Origin: Adiantum capillus-veneris
Taxonomy: Eukaryota; Streptophyta; Polypodiopsida; Polypodiales; Pteridaceae
NCBI GenBank assembly: GCA_014529385.2
Contig: CM043943.1
Location: forward strand, 159,716,747-159,780,746
Direction of reading: 5' to 3'
Length of the DNA stretch: 64,000 nucleotides
Below, in pieces: positions 55,197 to 63,665 of this stretch. How positions within the stretch are numbered: position 1 is the first letter of the stretch; every line of letters begins with the position of its first letter. The translations under genes were made by a program, and so were the position numbers. Under the pieces are notes generated by a model. It was not told the origin of the DNA. It saw only the letters and a list, made by a program, of their open reading frames with translations, and made no database searches.

Positions 55197-58100
55197 TTCA
55201 TTGCGCTGTTTCTGACGCAGTAGTCTTCTTTTCTCCATTCTTTCCTTCGCCTCGGCTTGCGCTTCCTCCACAATCATTTTCTTTTTCTGGACACGCAGCT
55301 TTTCTTGATGTATTTTGAGAAGCATGTCTTGGGTTAGCGGCAAAAGATACTTTTTCACTCTGCATCCACTAATCCAATTGGGCATTTCTTCTCCGTCTAA
55401 TGTAGCAAGCTTGACGGCTCCACTTGGTGATAGATCTTTAATCACCAGAGGTCCCATCCCTCGCTTTTTAAGCTTCTTAGCATGCTGTTTCAGAGTGTAA
55501 ACTAGGACATAGTCCCCAACCTTAAACTCTTTAGTCCGCACATGCTTATCAAAAAATTCCTTTTGTCGCCTTTTTTGAGCGTAGATAGAAGCTACTGCTT
55601 TTAGGCGAAGCTCATCTAGCTTTTCCAGGTCATCTATTCTATCAGAAAGCTCGTGCCCTGTCCACTCTAGATCCTTAGCCACCCTTAAGGTTGAAATCAA
55701 GAATTCTATTGGTAAGATAGCATTTAGCCCAAAAACCATGTTATATGGGGTCGTTCCTATTGATGTTTTATATGCTACCCTATATGCCCATAATGTTGAA
55801 TGCAACTTCTGGTCCCAGTCAGTTCTCGACTCAGATACAATCTTCGTAAGGACCGTGCATATGGTTTTGTTTGTTGCTTCAGCTTGTCCGTTTGCTTGTG
55901 GATGATACGGGGCTGATTTCCTATGGATTACCATGAATTCATCTAGAAGGATCTCTATCACTTCATTTATAAAATGTGTGCCTCGATCACTCACAATTTC
56001 TATTGGCAATCCATATCGTACAAAGACGTATTCATATAGAAATTGTGCCGTGGTCCTGGCATCTGCTTTTTGAGTTGCCTTTGCTTCGACCCACTTTGTT
56101 AGATAGTCTGTAGCCACAATGATGTATTGTGCATGAGTCTTATATGCAGGAGGTGAAATGGGTCCGACATAATCAATCCCCCATTTTGCAAAAGCTCTTG
56201 CCCCCATCATTGGTCTAAGCGGCATATCATCTCTTTTAAGTGGTACTTTGGTCCGCTGACAGTCATCACACCGTTTAACGTATTCCTCAGCGTCCATATG
56301 TAATGTTGGCCACCATATTCCTGCGGCTAAGACAAGTTTTGCTGTCTTATCACCTGAGAAATGGCCTCCACCTACTCCTCCATGAGCTTGCTCTAGGATT
56401 ATCACATACTCAGACTCTGATGCGCAAATCCTAAGCTGGTTGTCTTTACCTCTCTTATAGAGTTGATCTCCTATTAAAGCGTAATCTCTAGCTTCTGTCT
56501 CTACAGATTTCTGACGAGCTTTTGACGTTCCTTCTGGGAAAGTTCTATTTGTGAGATATTCAACAATATACTGACTCCATTCTGGAGCGATCATTATCTG
56601 ATATAATGTCGAATACTCTGCTGGCGGTTTTGATGAACATACAATACATACAGTGACATATTCATGTACGCTTTCTTTCATTCCTGGCCAATAGACTCCC
56701 AATTGTAACAAATTCCTATATGTGTTCCTTCTTGAACAATGAAATGCACATTCCTGAACATGTGCTTCGCGCAGATATATATTATATTCCTCAGGATTGA
56801 TGCATAGTCGTAAAACATGATCATTTCCCAATTGATACAACCTTCCTGCAACCAATTGAAGATTCTTGGATTGCTGAATAGCAATATGTTTCTGGTTGTA
56901 TTCTCTTCTATCGAACTCTCCTCCATAGGTTAATAGGTTAACGACATTTTGAGACCACTTCGGTATCATTTCTATGTTGAACAAGTACGCGTCTGGCATG
57001 TCGTCATCTACTCCTATAGGGTCTTCTCCATTCGTCAATCGCGAAAGATGATCAGCTCTAAGATGTGTTTTTCCTTTCTTTACTACTACCGTGAAGTCGA
57101 ATTCCAGTAAGATAATGAACCATCTCACTATTCTCCCGGTATTGCATGGTTTATTCACTAGGTAGAGCAAGGCTTGGTGATCCGTAAAAAACACAAACTT
57201 GTTGGCTAGAAGATAATGCCGAAATTTCTTCACAGCATATATCATTCCTAATCCCTCTCGCTCTGTTGTGGTGTAATTCTTCTCTGCATTGTTGAGCTGT
57301 CGACTGGCGTAACAGATAGGAAAATCCATGTTTCCTTCTTCTGGCTGAGCCAGAATGCATCCTATTGCATATGCCGAAGCATCTATATGCACATGGAATA
57401 TCTTCTCCCAATCTGGTGATTTCAAGACTGGAGCAGTAATGAGTGCCTCTTTCAATTTCTTGAACGATTCCTCACACTCCTCTGTCCATTCAAAGTTCAC
57501 TATTAGCCTGTAAAGTGGTTGGCCTATTATAGCGTACATGTAAATGAATCGTCTATAATATCCGCAATGTCCCATAAAGCTCTGTACTTGTTTCGCATTG
57601 GTTGGTCTAGGCATATCCACTATAACTTTTATCTTCTCTAAATCCGTGGATATTCCGTTTTGTGAGACAATATGTCCCAGAATTCTGCCCTGTCGGACCA
57701 TAAACACACATTTCTCAGGATTGAGACAAATGCGATATGTCCTACATTTCTCAAATACTTTTCTTAGGTGTTCTAGATGCTCATCTCTCAGAAGAGAATG
57801 TACACATAAGTCATCCATGTATATTTCTAGAAACAACCTTAAGTATTCTTTGAAAGCATGCGTCATCAGCCTCTGGAAGGTTGCGGGAGCATTGGTTAGA
57901 CCAAAAGGCATAACCCGATAAGCATAAATTCCCCACTCCGTTGCAAAAGCTGTTTTATGTTGATCTTCCAGTGCTATGGCTAGCTGGTTATATCCTGAAA
58001 AACCATCAAGAAAGGAGTATGCTGTTTTCCCTGATACACGCTCTAGAACATGATCAGTTATCGGCAGGGGATAATTGTCCCTGATTGTTGCAGCATTCAC

Positions 58101-58913
58101 TTTCTTTAAGTTGACACACACTCGGAGTTTTCCGTTCTTCTTGGGTACTACCACAATTGGAGATACCCAATCGGTGTGTTCAATCTCGTATATGAATTCA
58201 GCTTCCATTAGCTTATCTATCTCTTCTTTGATTCGCTTAGCAAACGTATCATTATATGTGTATGGTCTCTGTCTGCTAGGCTTTGCGTCTTGTTTCAGTG
58301 GGATTGTGTGTTGGCATATCGATGGGTCAACTCCCTTTAAGTCCTTATAAGACCATGCAAACACATCCCTATACTCTCTGAGAAGACTCAAAAGTCTCTC
58401 TTCCTCGCCTGGAGACAAATCTGTGGCTATGTACACCGGTCTAGGTGGCTCACCTGGAGCTGCTAAATCAACTTTTTTTGCATCCTCCGGTCCGTCATAA
58501 GATTCGTTCTCCTTTCTCTCTCGAATAGGTTGGGTTAATACCACCTTCCTATCCTCTATTGTGAATTTCCTATAGTGAGAGGGAACATCCATGTTTTCCT
58601 TGATTTTGGCGTTTTCGTCCTCTCCACTCTCAATTTCTGTCGTCCAAACTTCTTTCAGAGTTTTCTTGAGCTCTCTGTACTTGTTTCTACGTTCTAGCTT
58701 GGACTCCGTGTGTTCTCTGTTGCGCTTGTTCTTTTCTGATTTTTCTGTTTCAGTTTTCGTTCCATTCCTTTGAACTTGATTTCTTGAGCCTCTTTTTGTT
58801 TTTCGTAAGCTCTTTTGATCATTGCCTCTCATTCTTCCAGAAATCTTGTCCTTAACACAATCTTCCGCCTTTACTAGCATTAGGAATTGATTTTTTCCTC
58901 TTATTCTAGGCAT
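54864..58913 (-). CDS. Tat-B RT, RNase H, integrase and C-terminal second retropepsin
   Basis: This ORF has 1,349 codons without a stop. RT covers about residues 235-420 ([27 protein letters not shown] at 364-368). RNase H is about 505-625 (HVHIDASAYAI, TDHQALLYLV, ADHLSRL). Two related blocks follow, 652-762 and 778-891, each with WSQ, an LY-x-x-G-x-D/N-x-LR-x-C core and an HHCC zinc finger. The integrase core has Asp914 (WGIDYVGP), Asp976 (IVSDRGTH) and Glu1012 (NGQAEATN), an intact DD35E. After the integrase C-terminus and a charged helix (1199-1240) comes a retropepsin-like domain (about 1243-1349) with ARALLDSGAQANLLS, Asp1277. Its last part (LLLGQPW) is in a shifted frame just past the stop. 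The likely start is the ATG at 58913 or an upstream fusion with the protease. Confidence 0.93.
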   Translation of the reverse strand: MPRIRGKNQFLMLVKAEDCVKDKISGRMRGNDQKSLRKTKRGSRNQVQRNGTKTETEKSEKNKRNREHTESKLERRNKYRELKKTLKEVWTTEIESGEDENAKIKENMDVPSHYRKFTIEDRKVVLTQPIRERKENESYDGPEDAKKVDLAAPGEPPRPVYIATDLSPGEEERLLSLLREYRDVFAWSYKDLKGVDPSICQHTIPLKQDAKPSRQRPYTYNDTFAKRIKEEIDKLMEAEFIYEIEHTDWVSPIVVVPKKNGKLRVCVNLKKVNAATIRDNYPLPITDHVLERVSGKTAYSFLDGFSGYNQLAIALEDQHKTAFATEWGIYAYRVMPFGLTNAPATFQRLMTHAFKEYLRLFLEIYMDDLCVHSLLRDEHLEHLRKVFEKCRTYRICLNPEKCVFMVRQGRILGHIVSQNGISTDLEKIKVIVDMPRPTNAKQVQSFMGHCGYYRRFIYMYAIIGQPLYRLIVNFEWTEECEESFKKLKEALITAPVLKSPDWEKIFHVHIDASAYAIGCILAQPEEGNMDFPICYASRQLNNAEKNYTTTEREGLGMIYAVKKFRHYLLANKFVFFTDHQALLYLVNKPCNTGRIVRWFIILLEFDFTVVVKKGKTHLRADHLSRLTNGEDPIGVDDDMPDAYLFNIEMIPKWSQNVVNLLTYGGEFDRREYNQKHIAIQQSKNLQLVAGRLYQLGNDHVLRLCINPEEYNIYLREAHVQECAFHCSRRNTYRNLLQLGVYWPGMKESVHEYVTVCIVCSSKPPAEYSTLYQIMIAPEWSQYIVEYLTNRTFPEGTSKARQKSVETEARDYALIGDQLYKRGKDNQLRICASESEYVIILEQAHGGVGGGHFSGDKTAKLVLAAGIWWPTLHMDAEEYVKRCDDCQRTKVPLKRDDMPLRPMMGARAFAKWGIDYVGPISPPAYKTHAQYIIVATDYLTKWVEAKATQKADARTTAQFLYEYVFVRYGLPIEIVSDRGTHFINEVIEILLDEFMVIHRKSAPYHPQANGQAEATNKTICTVLTKIVSESRTDWDQKLHSTLWAYRVAYKTSIGTTPYNMVFGLNAILPIEFLISTLRVAKDLEWTGHELSDRIDDLEKLDELRLKAVASIYAQKRRQKEFFDKHVRTKEFKVGDYVLVYTLKQHAKKLKKRGMGPLVIKDLSPSGAVKLATLDGEEMPNWISGCRVKKYLLPLTQDMLLKIHQEKLRVQKKKMIVEEAQAEAKERMEKRRLLRQKQRNEGAIRINAVSITEMDNDKEEPIIECKVGTNQIKARALLDSGAQANLLSLSLYRQLTNDTKLQTAKQELKSYSENSIKTVGCTVLHIQINQYVYPHMFYVVEDQATHNIHYC
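56241..56960 (-). other. Duplicated pre-integrase/HHCC modules in Tat-B
   Basis: Module 1 (residues 652-762) has WSQNVVNLLTYGG, QLVAGRLYQLGNDHVLRLC, then EAHVQECAFH and CIVC. Module 2 (778-891) has WSQYIVEYLTN, ALIGDQLYKRGKDNQLRIC, then QAHGGVGGGH and CDDC. The order and spacing match, so this is a tandem duplication about 126 residues apart. Only the second copy is directly joined to the integrase core. Tat-A retains the start of the first copy. Confidence 0.85.
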
Positions 58914-58988
58914 CGGATTGGTTCTAACCCCCTTTGTTTTTTCTTTGCTCTATAGCGTTTCTGGCGTTGTTTAGTTTGGTTCGGAAAA

Positions 58989-60218
58989 TCATAAAATCGG
59001 ACATCCGTTATAGTTTCTTCGTTTCGCTTGAATTGTCCGTTGACTCGTTGTCTGCTTCATTTCCCCACTCTGGATGATCGGGAATGTCGTGAAACACCTC
59101 TCTTCATCTTCCTTTTCCAGTGTATCGTTCTTTTCAGTTTCTTTTTCGAGTACAGTTCTCAACATGAAGTACGGAACCACGTCGTACCCGTCCTTGTCGC
59201 AAAATTTTGTTGTGGGACCATCCGGAATTGCACAAACATCTAGGGTTGCTAGAATGTGTGTCCATTCTAATGGTTCAAGCGTGTCCTCTGGAAAGGGTTC
59301 TCCTATATAAGTTTCGTCTTCGATAGCCCTTTCTAAAACACATTCTTCTCGTTTCAGACTTCCACATTTCGAAGCTCCACACATCCATAACTCCTTGGGT
59401 TTACCTAACCAAGCTGGAAATTCGGATCCCGCCAAAGTAGCTGAATCAAACTCCTCTACCGGTGTTCGGTTCACATCTTTGTAGCTATGGTCTTTCAGGT
59501 TCACACGTGTAGTGGTTTCCATATTTCTCAGGTATATGTGATCGTAGCCCCAATCCTGGACCATTTTCAACTGTCTCATGAATGGTCTTCCCAGTATGAT
59601 ATCATAGTTATTCTCCTTGCCAAAATCGACAATAGCAAAAGTATGTTCGTATTCAATGCCGCAAGAAGTCACTACAACTTTCTCTAATAACCCCATAGGT
59701 TTCTCCATGTGTCCATCTGCTAATTGGAGTTTCAACCTAGTCTTCCTTATTGCTGGTTTCCCCCATTTTTTCCAGATTTCTTTTGTAGCAATGGCTACCC
59801 CAGCTCCGCTCTCTAGTATTGCCATCGTCTTCACTCCTTGGAATTCAACTGGTAAGGTTGTATTCCCCTCTTCACCTTCGCAATACTCTCCGACCTTGTT
59901 TAAGGGTACAGGCTTAGCGTTCTTTTGTGGTTTACTCAGCTCTTGTATACCCTCTTGCAGTCTCGATGTTGGGTCTTTTATCCCAAATTTCTCCAAGCAT
60001 TTTCCTACAGTGGTCCACATATGTGGTCTTAGCCTCAAAAGCTCAGCTAGAGTGATAGTGCATGTCACTGGTGTTGACAAGATCTCTATCAATCCTTGCG
60101 AGTCCATGACTTTTTCTGATGAGATTCTTCGTGAGGGAAGTGCTCTAATCTCGGATTTTGCTTCATACTCTCCTAAGTATGAAGGTAAGGTATTCAGTGA
60201 ATGAGGTTTGCTCTCCAT
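58989..60218 (-). CDS. Tat-B protease ORF (catalytic Asp replaced by Glu)
   Basis: This 409-codon ORF has the normal Tat protease between the gag linker and RT. The active site reads AILESGAGVAIATKEIW, with a GAG codon at 59811-59813, while Tat-A has GAC. The rest of the fold is well kept (LQLADGHMEKPMGLLEKV, IILGRPFMRQL). The C-terminal acidic part has WLGKPKELWMCGAS, shared with Tat-A. Several stops and frame changes separate its end from the RT ORF (about 58,988-58,914). Retropepsins need Asp here, so activity is doubtful. Confidence 0.85.
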   Translation of the reverse strand: MESKPHSLNTLPSYLGEYEAKSEIRALPSRRISSEKVMDSQGLIEILSTPVTCTITLAELLRLRPHMWTTVGKCLEKFGIKDPTSRLQEGIQELSKPQKNAKPVPLNKVGEYCEGEEGNTTLPVEFQGVKTMAILESGAGVAIATKEIWKKWGKPAIRKTRLKLQLADGHMEKPMGLLEKVVVTSCGIEYEHTFAIVDFGKENNYDIILGRPFMRQLKMVQDWGYDHIYLRNMETTTRVNLKDHSYKDVNRTPVEEFDSATLAGSEFPAWLGKPKELWMCGASKCGSLKREECVLERAIEDETYIGEPFPEDTLEPLEWTHILATLDVCAIPDGPTTKFCDKDGYDVVPYFMLRTVLEKETEKNDTLEKEDEERCFTTFPIIQSGEMKQTTSQRTIQAKRRNYNGCPIL

Positions 60219-60775
60219 TGTTCTAACAGAGCCCCCATCTCCCAGTAAGATTGCAGATCCAAGTCCACTTGAGATCCTGCCTCAAATTCCACTATGGGAG
60301 GATTCCTGATGTCCTTTTCCCAATTTGTCTGATTAGCTTGGCAACTTAGCTCGTTTGCAAAGTTTGCCTCTCTCACTTGTTTCCAAAATTCATTGTAATC
60401 CTCATCTCTTCCGTAAGACCTCTGTATGACTGGATGAAAACTCTCTATCTCCTGATCGGTTGTGTTCAATACTATGCGGTCATCCTTGTGTGTATTTTCA
60501 GGCTTTTGTGCACTGGGAGTCTTTTCAGCTACCCGTGAAACGATAGTCTCTTGCTGAATTGGGTTTTCCGTTCCACAATTCATTGTTTCTCTTGGTGGTT
60601 CTAATAAGGCTTGTGCAGTCTCGATCATTCTCTGGCACATTTCAAGTCTCTGCTTTTCCAATTCCGCGTTTGGGTATGTCATCCACCTCTGTTCTTGTGT
60701 TTGGTTGTTCTTTAACCTAGCTTCGTAAGCTCTCATCAGTGCGTCCAATGGTTCGTGTACTTTGTCGACTAGCAC
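60194..60775 (-). CDS. Tat-B gag-protease linker, second part
   Basis: This 193-codon segment includes YEARLKNNQTQEQRWMTYP, matching the Tat-A linker, and EFWKQVREANFANEL. It overlaps the protease ORF by 25 bases in another frame. No known domain is recognised. Confidence 0.6.
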   Translation of the reverse strand: MLVDKVHEPLDALMRAYEARLKNNQTQEQRWMTYPNAELEKQRLEMCQRMIETAQALLEPPRETMNCGTENPIQQETIVSRVAEKTPSAQKPENTHKDDRIVLNTTDQEIESFHPVIQRSYGRDEDYNEFWKQVREANFANELSCQANQTNWEKDIRNPPIVEFEAGSQVDLDLQSYWEMGALLEQWRANLIH

Positions 60776-60789
60776 TGATCCCCCTGAGC

Positions 60790-61167
60790 TTAAGCTCGTT
60801 GTTTCTTTGATACTCTTTTGTTTCGTTCTTTCGGGCTCATCTCTCGTTTCCCGTTTTGACTCTCAAGTTTTTCTAATCTATCTTTAGTTTGCTTTAGTTC
60901 CTCAGCTAGAATAGCGTCTTCACGTTCTTTTCTCAACTTCATGCGTGCTTTTCTAGCTTTCCATGTGTTTCTTTGACTCCGCGGTCCTTGACTAACCACT
61001 TCAGTCGCTAACTTTCCATTCTCAGGTTCTCTAGTGGTTTTCTTAGCTTGAGCTCTAGTAACAACTTGCGTTGGTATCAGAGTTTCATTTTCAGACCCAC
61101 TGCTGGTAGGAATAGTTTCTAGCATATTCAATGTCGTCTTTTGCACTTTGTTTGGATTTTTGAACAA
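60790..61167 (-). CDS. Tat-B gag-protease linker, first part (basic coiled coil)
   Basis: This 125-codon segment is rich in Lys, Arg and Glu (WKARKARMKLRKEREDAILAEEL). It overlaps the Gag end by 40 bases. The join is one base out of frame at an A5 run near 61,155, which could be a -1 slip site or a one-base loss. Tat-A has the corresponding sequence in the gag frame. Confidence 0.6.
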   Translation of the reverse strand: MFKNPNKVQKTTLNMLETIPTSSGSENETLIPTQVVTRAQAKKTTREPENGKLATEVVSQGPRSQRNTWKARKARMKLRKEREDAILAEELKQTKDRLEKLESQNGKREMSPKERNKRVSKKQRA

Positions 61168-63350
61168 TCCTCAATGAAGTGAGTAACCCCACACTCAGTG
61201 CAATAAGCGTTAATTCTAATGATTTCCGTATGTGGACAAACATTCATCAGATGGTCACCTCCACACTTGTAACAGGGTCCTAGTGCTGGTCTTGGTCCCA
61301 TTTGATTCGTCCTTTGTGGATAGGATGGTCTTTGTCCTGTTAACCCTCCATGAGCTATGAACATCAATGTTCTTGCGTCCAAATTGTATCTCTCTTCATC
61401 AGAAGCACTTGTAACTGTTGGTATTCCAACATTCCCAATCATGCCCCATGGTTCTGGTTGTTTGGGTTCTTCTGGTGGGTAATACACAGTTGGAGACATG
61501 TGTGCACCAGATTCTTCATAATAGGCTTGAACAGGCACTAAGGCTTGTTCTTCCTGATTCTCTAAGGTTGGTGCATATCTAATGCCCACTGGTCTTGCTC
61601 CTGGTAAAGGTGGTTGTTGTCCCAATACTGGTTGCGGTCTTTCTATCCCCATAGGTCCTGGTACATTTCCCGTTGGGTATCGAGGTACTGGATGTACTTG
61701 AGGTGGTGCTAATTGAGCAGGAGGTGCATACTGACGCTCCCTTACATACCCTTTGTTGTAATAGCACTCCTCTGTTGGATGGTTTGTCCATTTTTGTTCA
61801 ATAGCACACCATTTCAGTGTTTTTGGCAATGGTTTTTGGTATGGTGCCATCCTTTTTAGAGCATCTTCTATCATTTGCTCTACATTTGGCATGGTTGTTG
61901 TTTGAACATTCTTTTTAGTGGTAGTCTCGCTCGCTACGGAGGAAGAGCTACTGGATGCAAAATCTGTATCCGCTGACACCTCTCCATAAACCGTACAGTT
62001 ATCCACTAAGTACAATGCTTCTCTCGTTACTTGCTCGAAACTTGTACAAGCTTTCAAGTGCAAGTCCTTCTTGAGAGTGTCGTTTCTCAATCCCTCAATA
62101 AAGAGAACAGATAGTCTGTCATCTTGTGGTCGTTCACGTACTGGACATCTCTCAATGTATTGTTTGAAGCGAAGTGAAGCTTCCTTCACTTTTTCATGTT
62201 CTCTCTGTTTAAAAGCGTATATTTGTGAGACCGTATTGTGCTTAATCCCTCGTTTTGAGAATTCCTCAGCAAACTCTCTTAGCAAATGGTCAATGTCATG
62301 GAATCCCCCTATGTTCAGTGGTTGAAACCATGTCAATGCCGTACCTTCCAGAGTAAGACCAAATCCCTCGTATTGTGTATGGAAATCTGTTATCTGCTCA
62401 GCTCTTAAGACTTGCTTAAAGAGTGACACATGTGCATACGGATCTCCTGAACCACCATACTTCTTTGGCATACACTTCGCTACTTGAGATGGTCTCATAC
62501 ATCTATGGTCTGCTACCAATCTCATTGCTCCTGTGTCCCGGCTAAAGCTTTCTCTAGCATCATGGACTTCATGGGTTACCCTTGTCCGTTCCACTGCCCT
62601 GAATCTACTACTAGGAGGTAAATGTGATGGTTCCGCTTCGAACCTTGGACCTGGAGTGGTATACGTGGGGATTGGAACTGCACTACCTCGATTCATATCC
62701 ATTGACTCTCTGGAATGTAATGATCCCATTGGTCCGGGCTTCGAGTACTGAGGTTGACTGAAAGAGTCAGCAGCCTGAGTTCTTTGTCCTCCTGTCGTCA
62801 TTGGGTTTTGCCCTCCATTTGTTGGTGCTGGTCTTTGTGAGCTAGAAGTAACATAATACTGATGTAGTGGTCCCCCAAAGTATGTATATCCTTCTAATTC
62901 TTTCTTGCCCATTGTTGAGTATTGCCTGCCATACTTGTCGTAAGCGGCAATTTTCACTTCCGATCCCTCTGTGTAGGTAAAGACATAAAGTCTTTTTTGG
63001 TCTGTCAACTCTCCGGTGTAGGGTTCTTCACATCTATAATAGAGATCTTGCTCCCCATTATTATATTTGTATAGCCCCACATCGATGTTATCAGTGTTGA
63101 TCCTTGGAGTTTCATTCTCTCTTCTTAACCTCGCATCAGGGAAGTTCATTATTGGTGCTTTCTCCTCAAGTTCTTCATCTACTTTGGCTTTGGTGCCCAT
63201 CAATCCCCACTTGTCCACAATGTTAGGGTTTAGGACTACCAAGTACATGGTACCCTCGTCATCTAGATATCTATCTCCGCTATAGCTCACAGGCACTAAG
63301 TCCTTGAACTCACTAGGTCTCTCTTCTATCTTTACACAATAGCGGTCCAT
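61128..63350 (-). CDS. Tat-B Gag
   Basis: This is a 740-codon frame. The same frame is open upstream to an ATG at 63665, broken by a single TAG at 63390, so the original Gag was about 845 codons. The capsid-like region has GLTLEGTALTWFQPLNIGGF and HNTVSQIYAFKQ. A Pro/Gln-rich zone (PVPRYPTGNVPGP, GQQPPLPGARPVGI) precedes two CX2CX3HX4C knuckles, CYKCGGDHLMNVC and CTECGVTHFIEDC, which package RNA. The N-terminal region (GDRYLDDEGTMYLVV) is shared with Tat-A. Confidence 0.88.
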   Translation of the reverse strand: MDRYCVKIEERPSEFKDLVPVSYSGDRYLDDEGTMYLVVLNPNIVDKWGLMGTKAKVDEELEEKAPIMNFPDARLRRENETPRINTDNIDVGLYKYNNGEQDLYYRCEEPYTGELTDQKRLYVFTYTEGSEVKIAAYDKYGRQYSTMGKKELEGYTYFGGPLHQYYVTSSSQRPAPTNGGQNPMTTGGQRTQAADSFSQPQYSKPGPMGSLHSRESMDMNRGSAVPIPTYTTPGPRFEAEPSHLPPSSRFRAVERTRVTHEVHDARESFSRDTGAMRLVADHRCMRPSQVAKCMPKKYGGSGDPYAHVSLFKQVLRAEQITDFHTQYEGFGLTLEGTALTWFQPLNIGGFHDIDHLLREFAEEFSKRGIKHNTVSQIYAFKQREHEKVKEASLRFKQYIERCPVRERPQDDRLSVLFIEGLRNDTLKKDLHLKACTSFEQVTREALYLVDNCTVYGEVSADTDFASSSSSSVASETTTKKNVQTTTMPNVEQMIEDALKRMAPYQKPLPKTLKWCAIEQKWTNHPTEECYYNKGYVRERQYAPPAQLAPPQVHPVPRYPTGNVPGPMGIERPQPVLGQQPPLPGARPVGIRYAPTLENQEEQALVPVQAYYEESGAHMSPTVYYPPEEPKQPEPWGMIGNVGIPTVTSASDEERYNLDARTLMFIAHGGLTGQRPSYPQRTNQMGPRPALGPCYKCGGDHLMNVCPHTEIIRINAYCTECGVTHFIEDCSKIQTKCKRRH

Positions 63351-63389
63351 TCCATCCTTGTAGATCTTGGCACCTTGCTCATTGTCGTA

Positions 63390-63665
63390 CTAGTATTTTA
63401 TGAACAATAGCTTCATGGTGGCGGAAGGGTTTGATGATCCTGCTGCCATATTTTTTCTGTTGTTCAGGTTCAAGTGTTCCAAGTGTTCGGTGAAAATCTC
63501 GTAAGATCTCTCCGAAGAAGTATCAGAAACACTTCCTTCAAAGATCGGCTGTAATGGTTGCACCCAACTTTGGTTTACACTTCCCTCGGTTGATATGACA
63601 CTTGCTGGTTCCCCTTGTTTTGGTTGGTTATTCTGGAGGTTCCTGCCCAATCTCAAATTCATCAA
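63390..63665 (-). pseudogene. Tat-B Gag N-terminus, separated by one TAG
   Basis: This is the same frame as the main Gag. It starts MMNLRLGRNLQNNQPKQGEP and contains SVSDTSSERS, similar to SDTDTSSDKS upstream of Tat-A gag. The TAG follows FIKY and could be a former Gln codon. Confidence 0.65.

Noticed and set aside
59617-60204. 195-codon plus-strand ORF opposite the Tat-B protease
   Set aside because: It is the antisense of a strongly supported protease ORF, with Ser-rich shadow composition.
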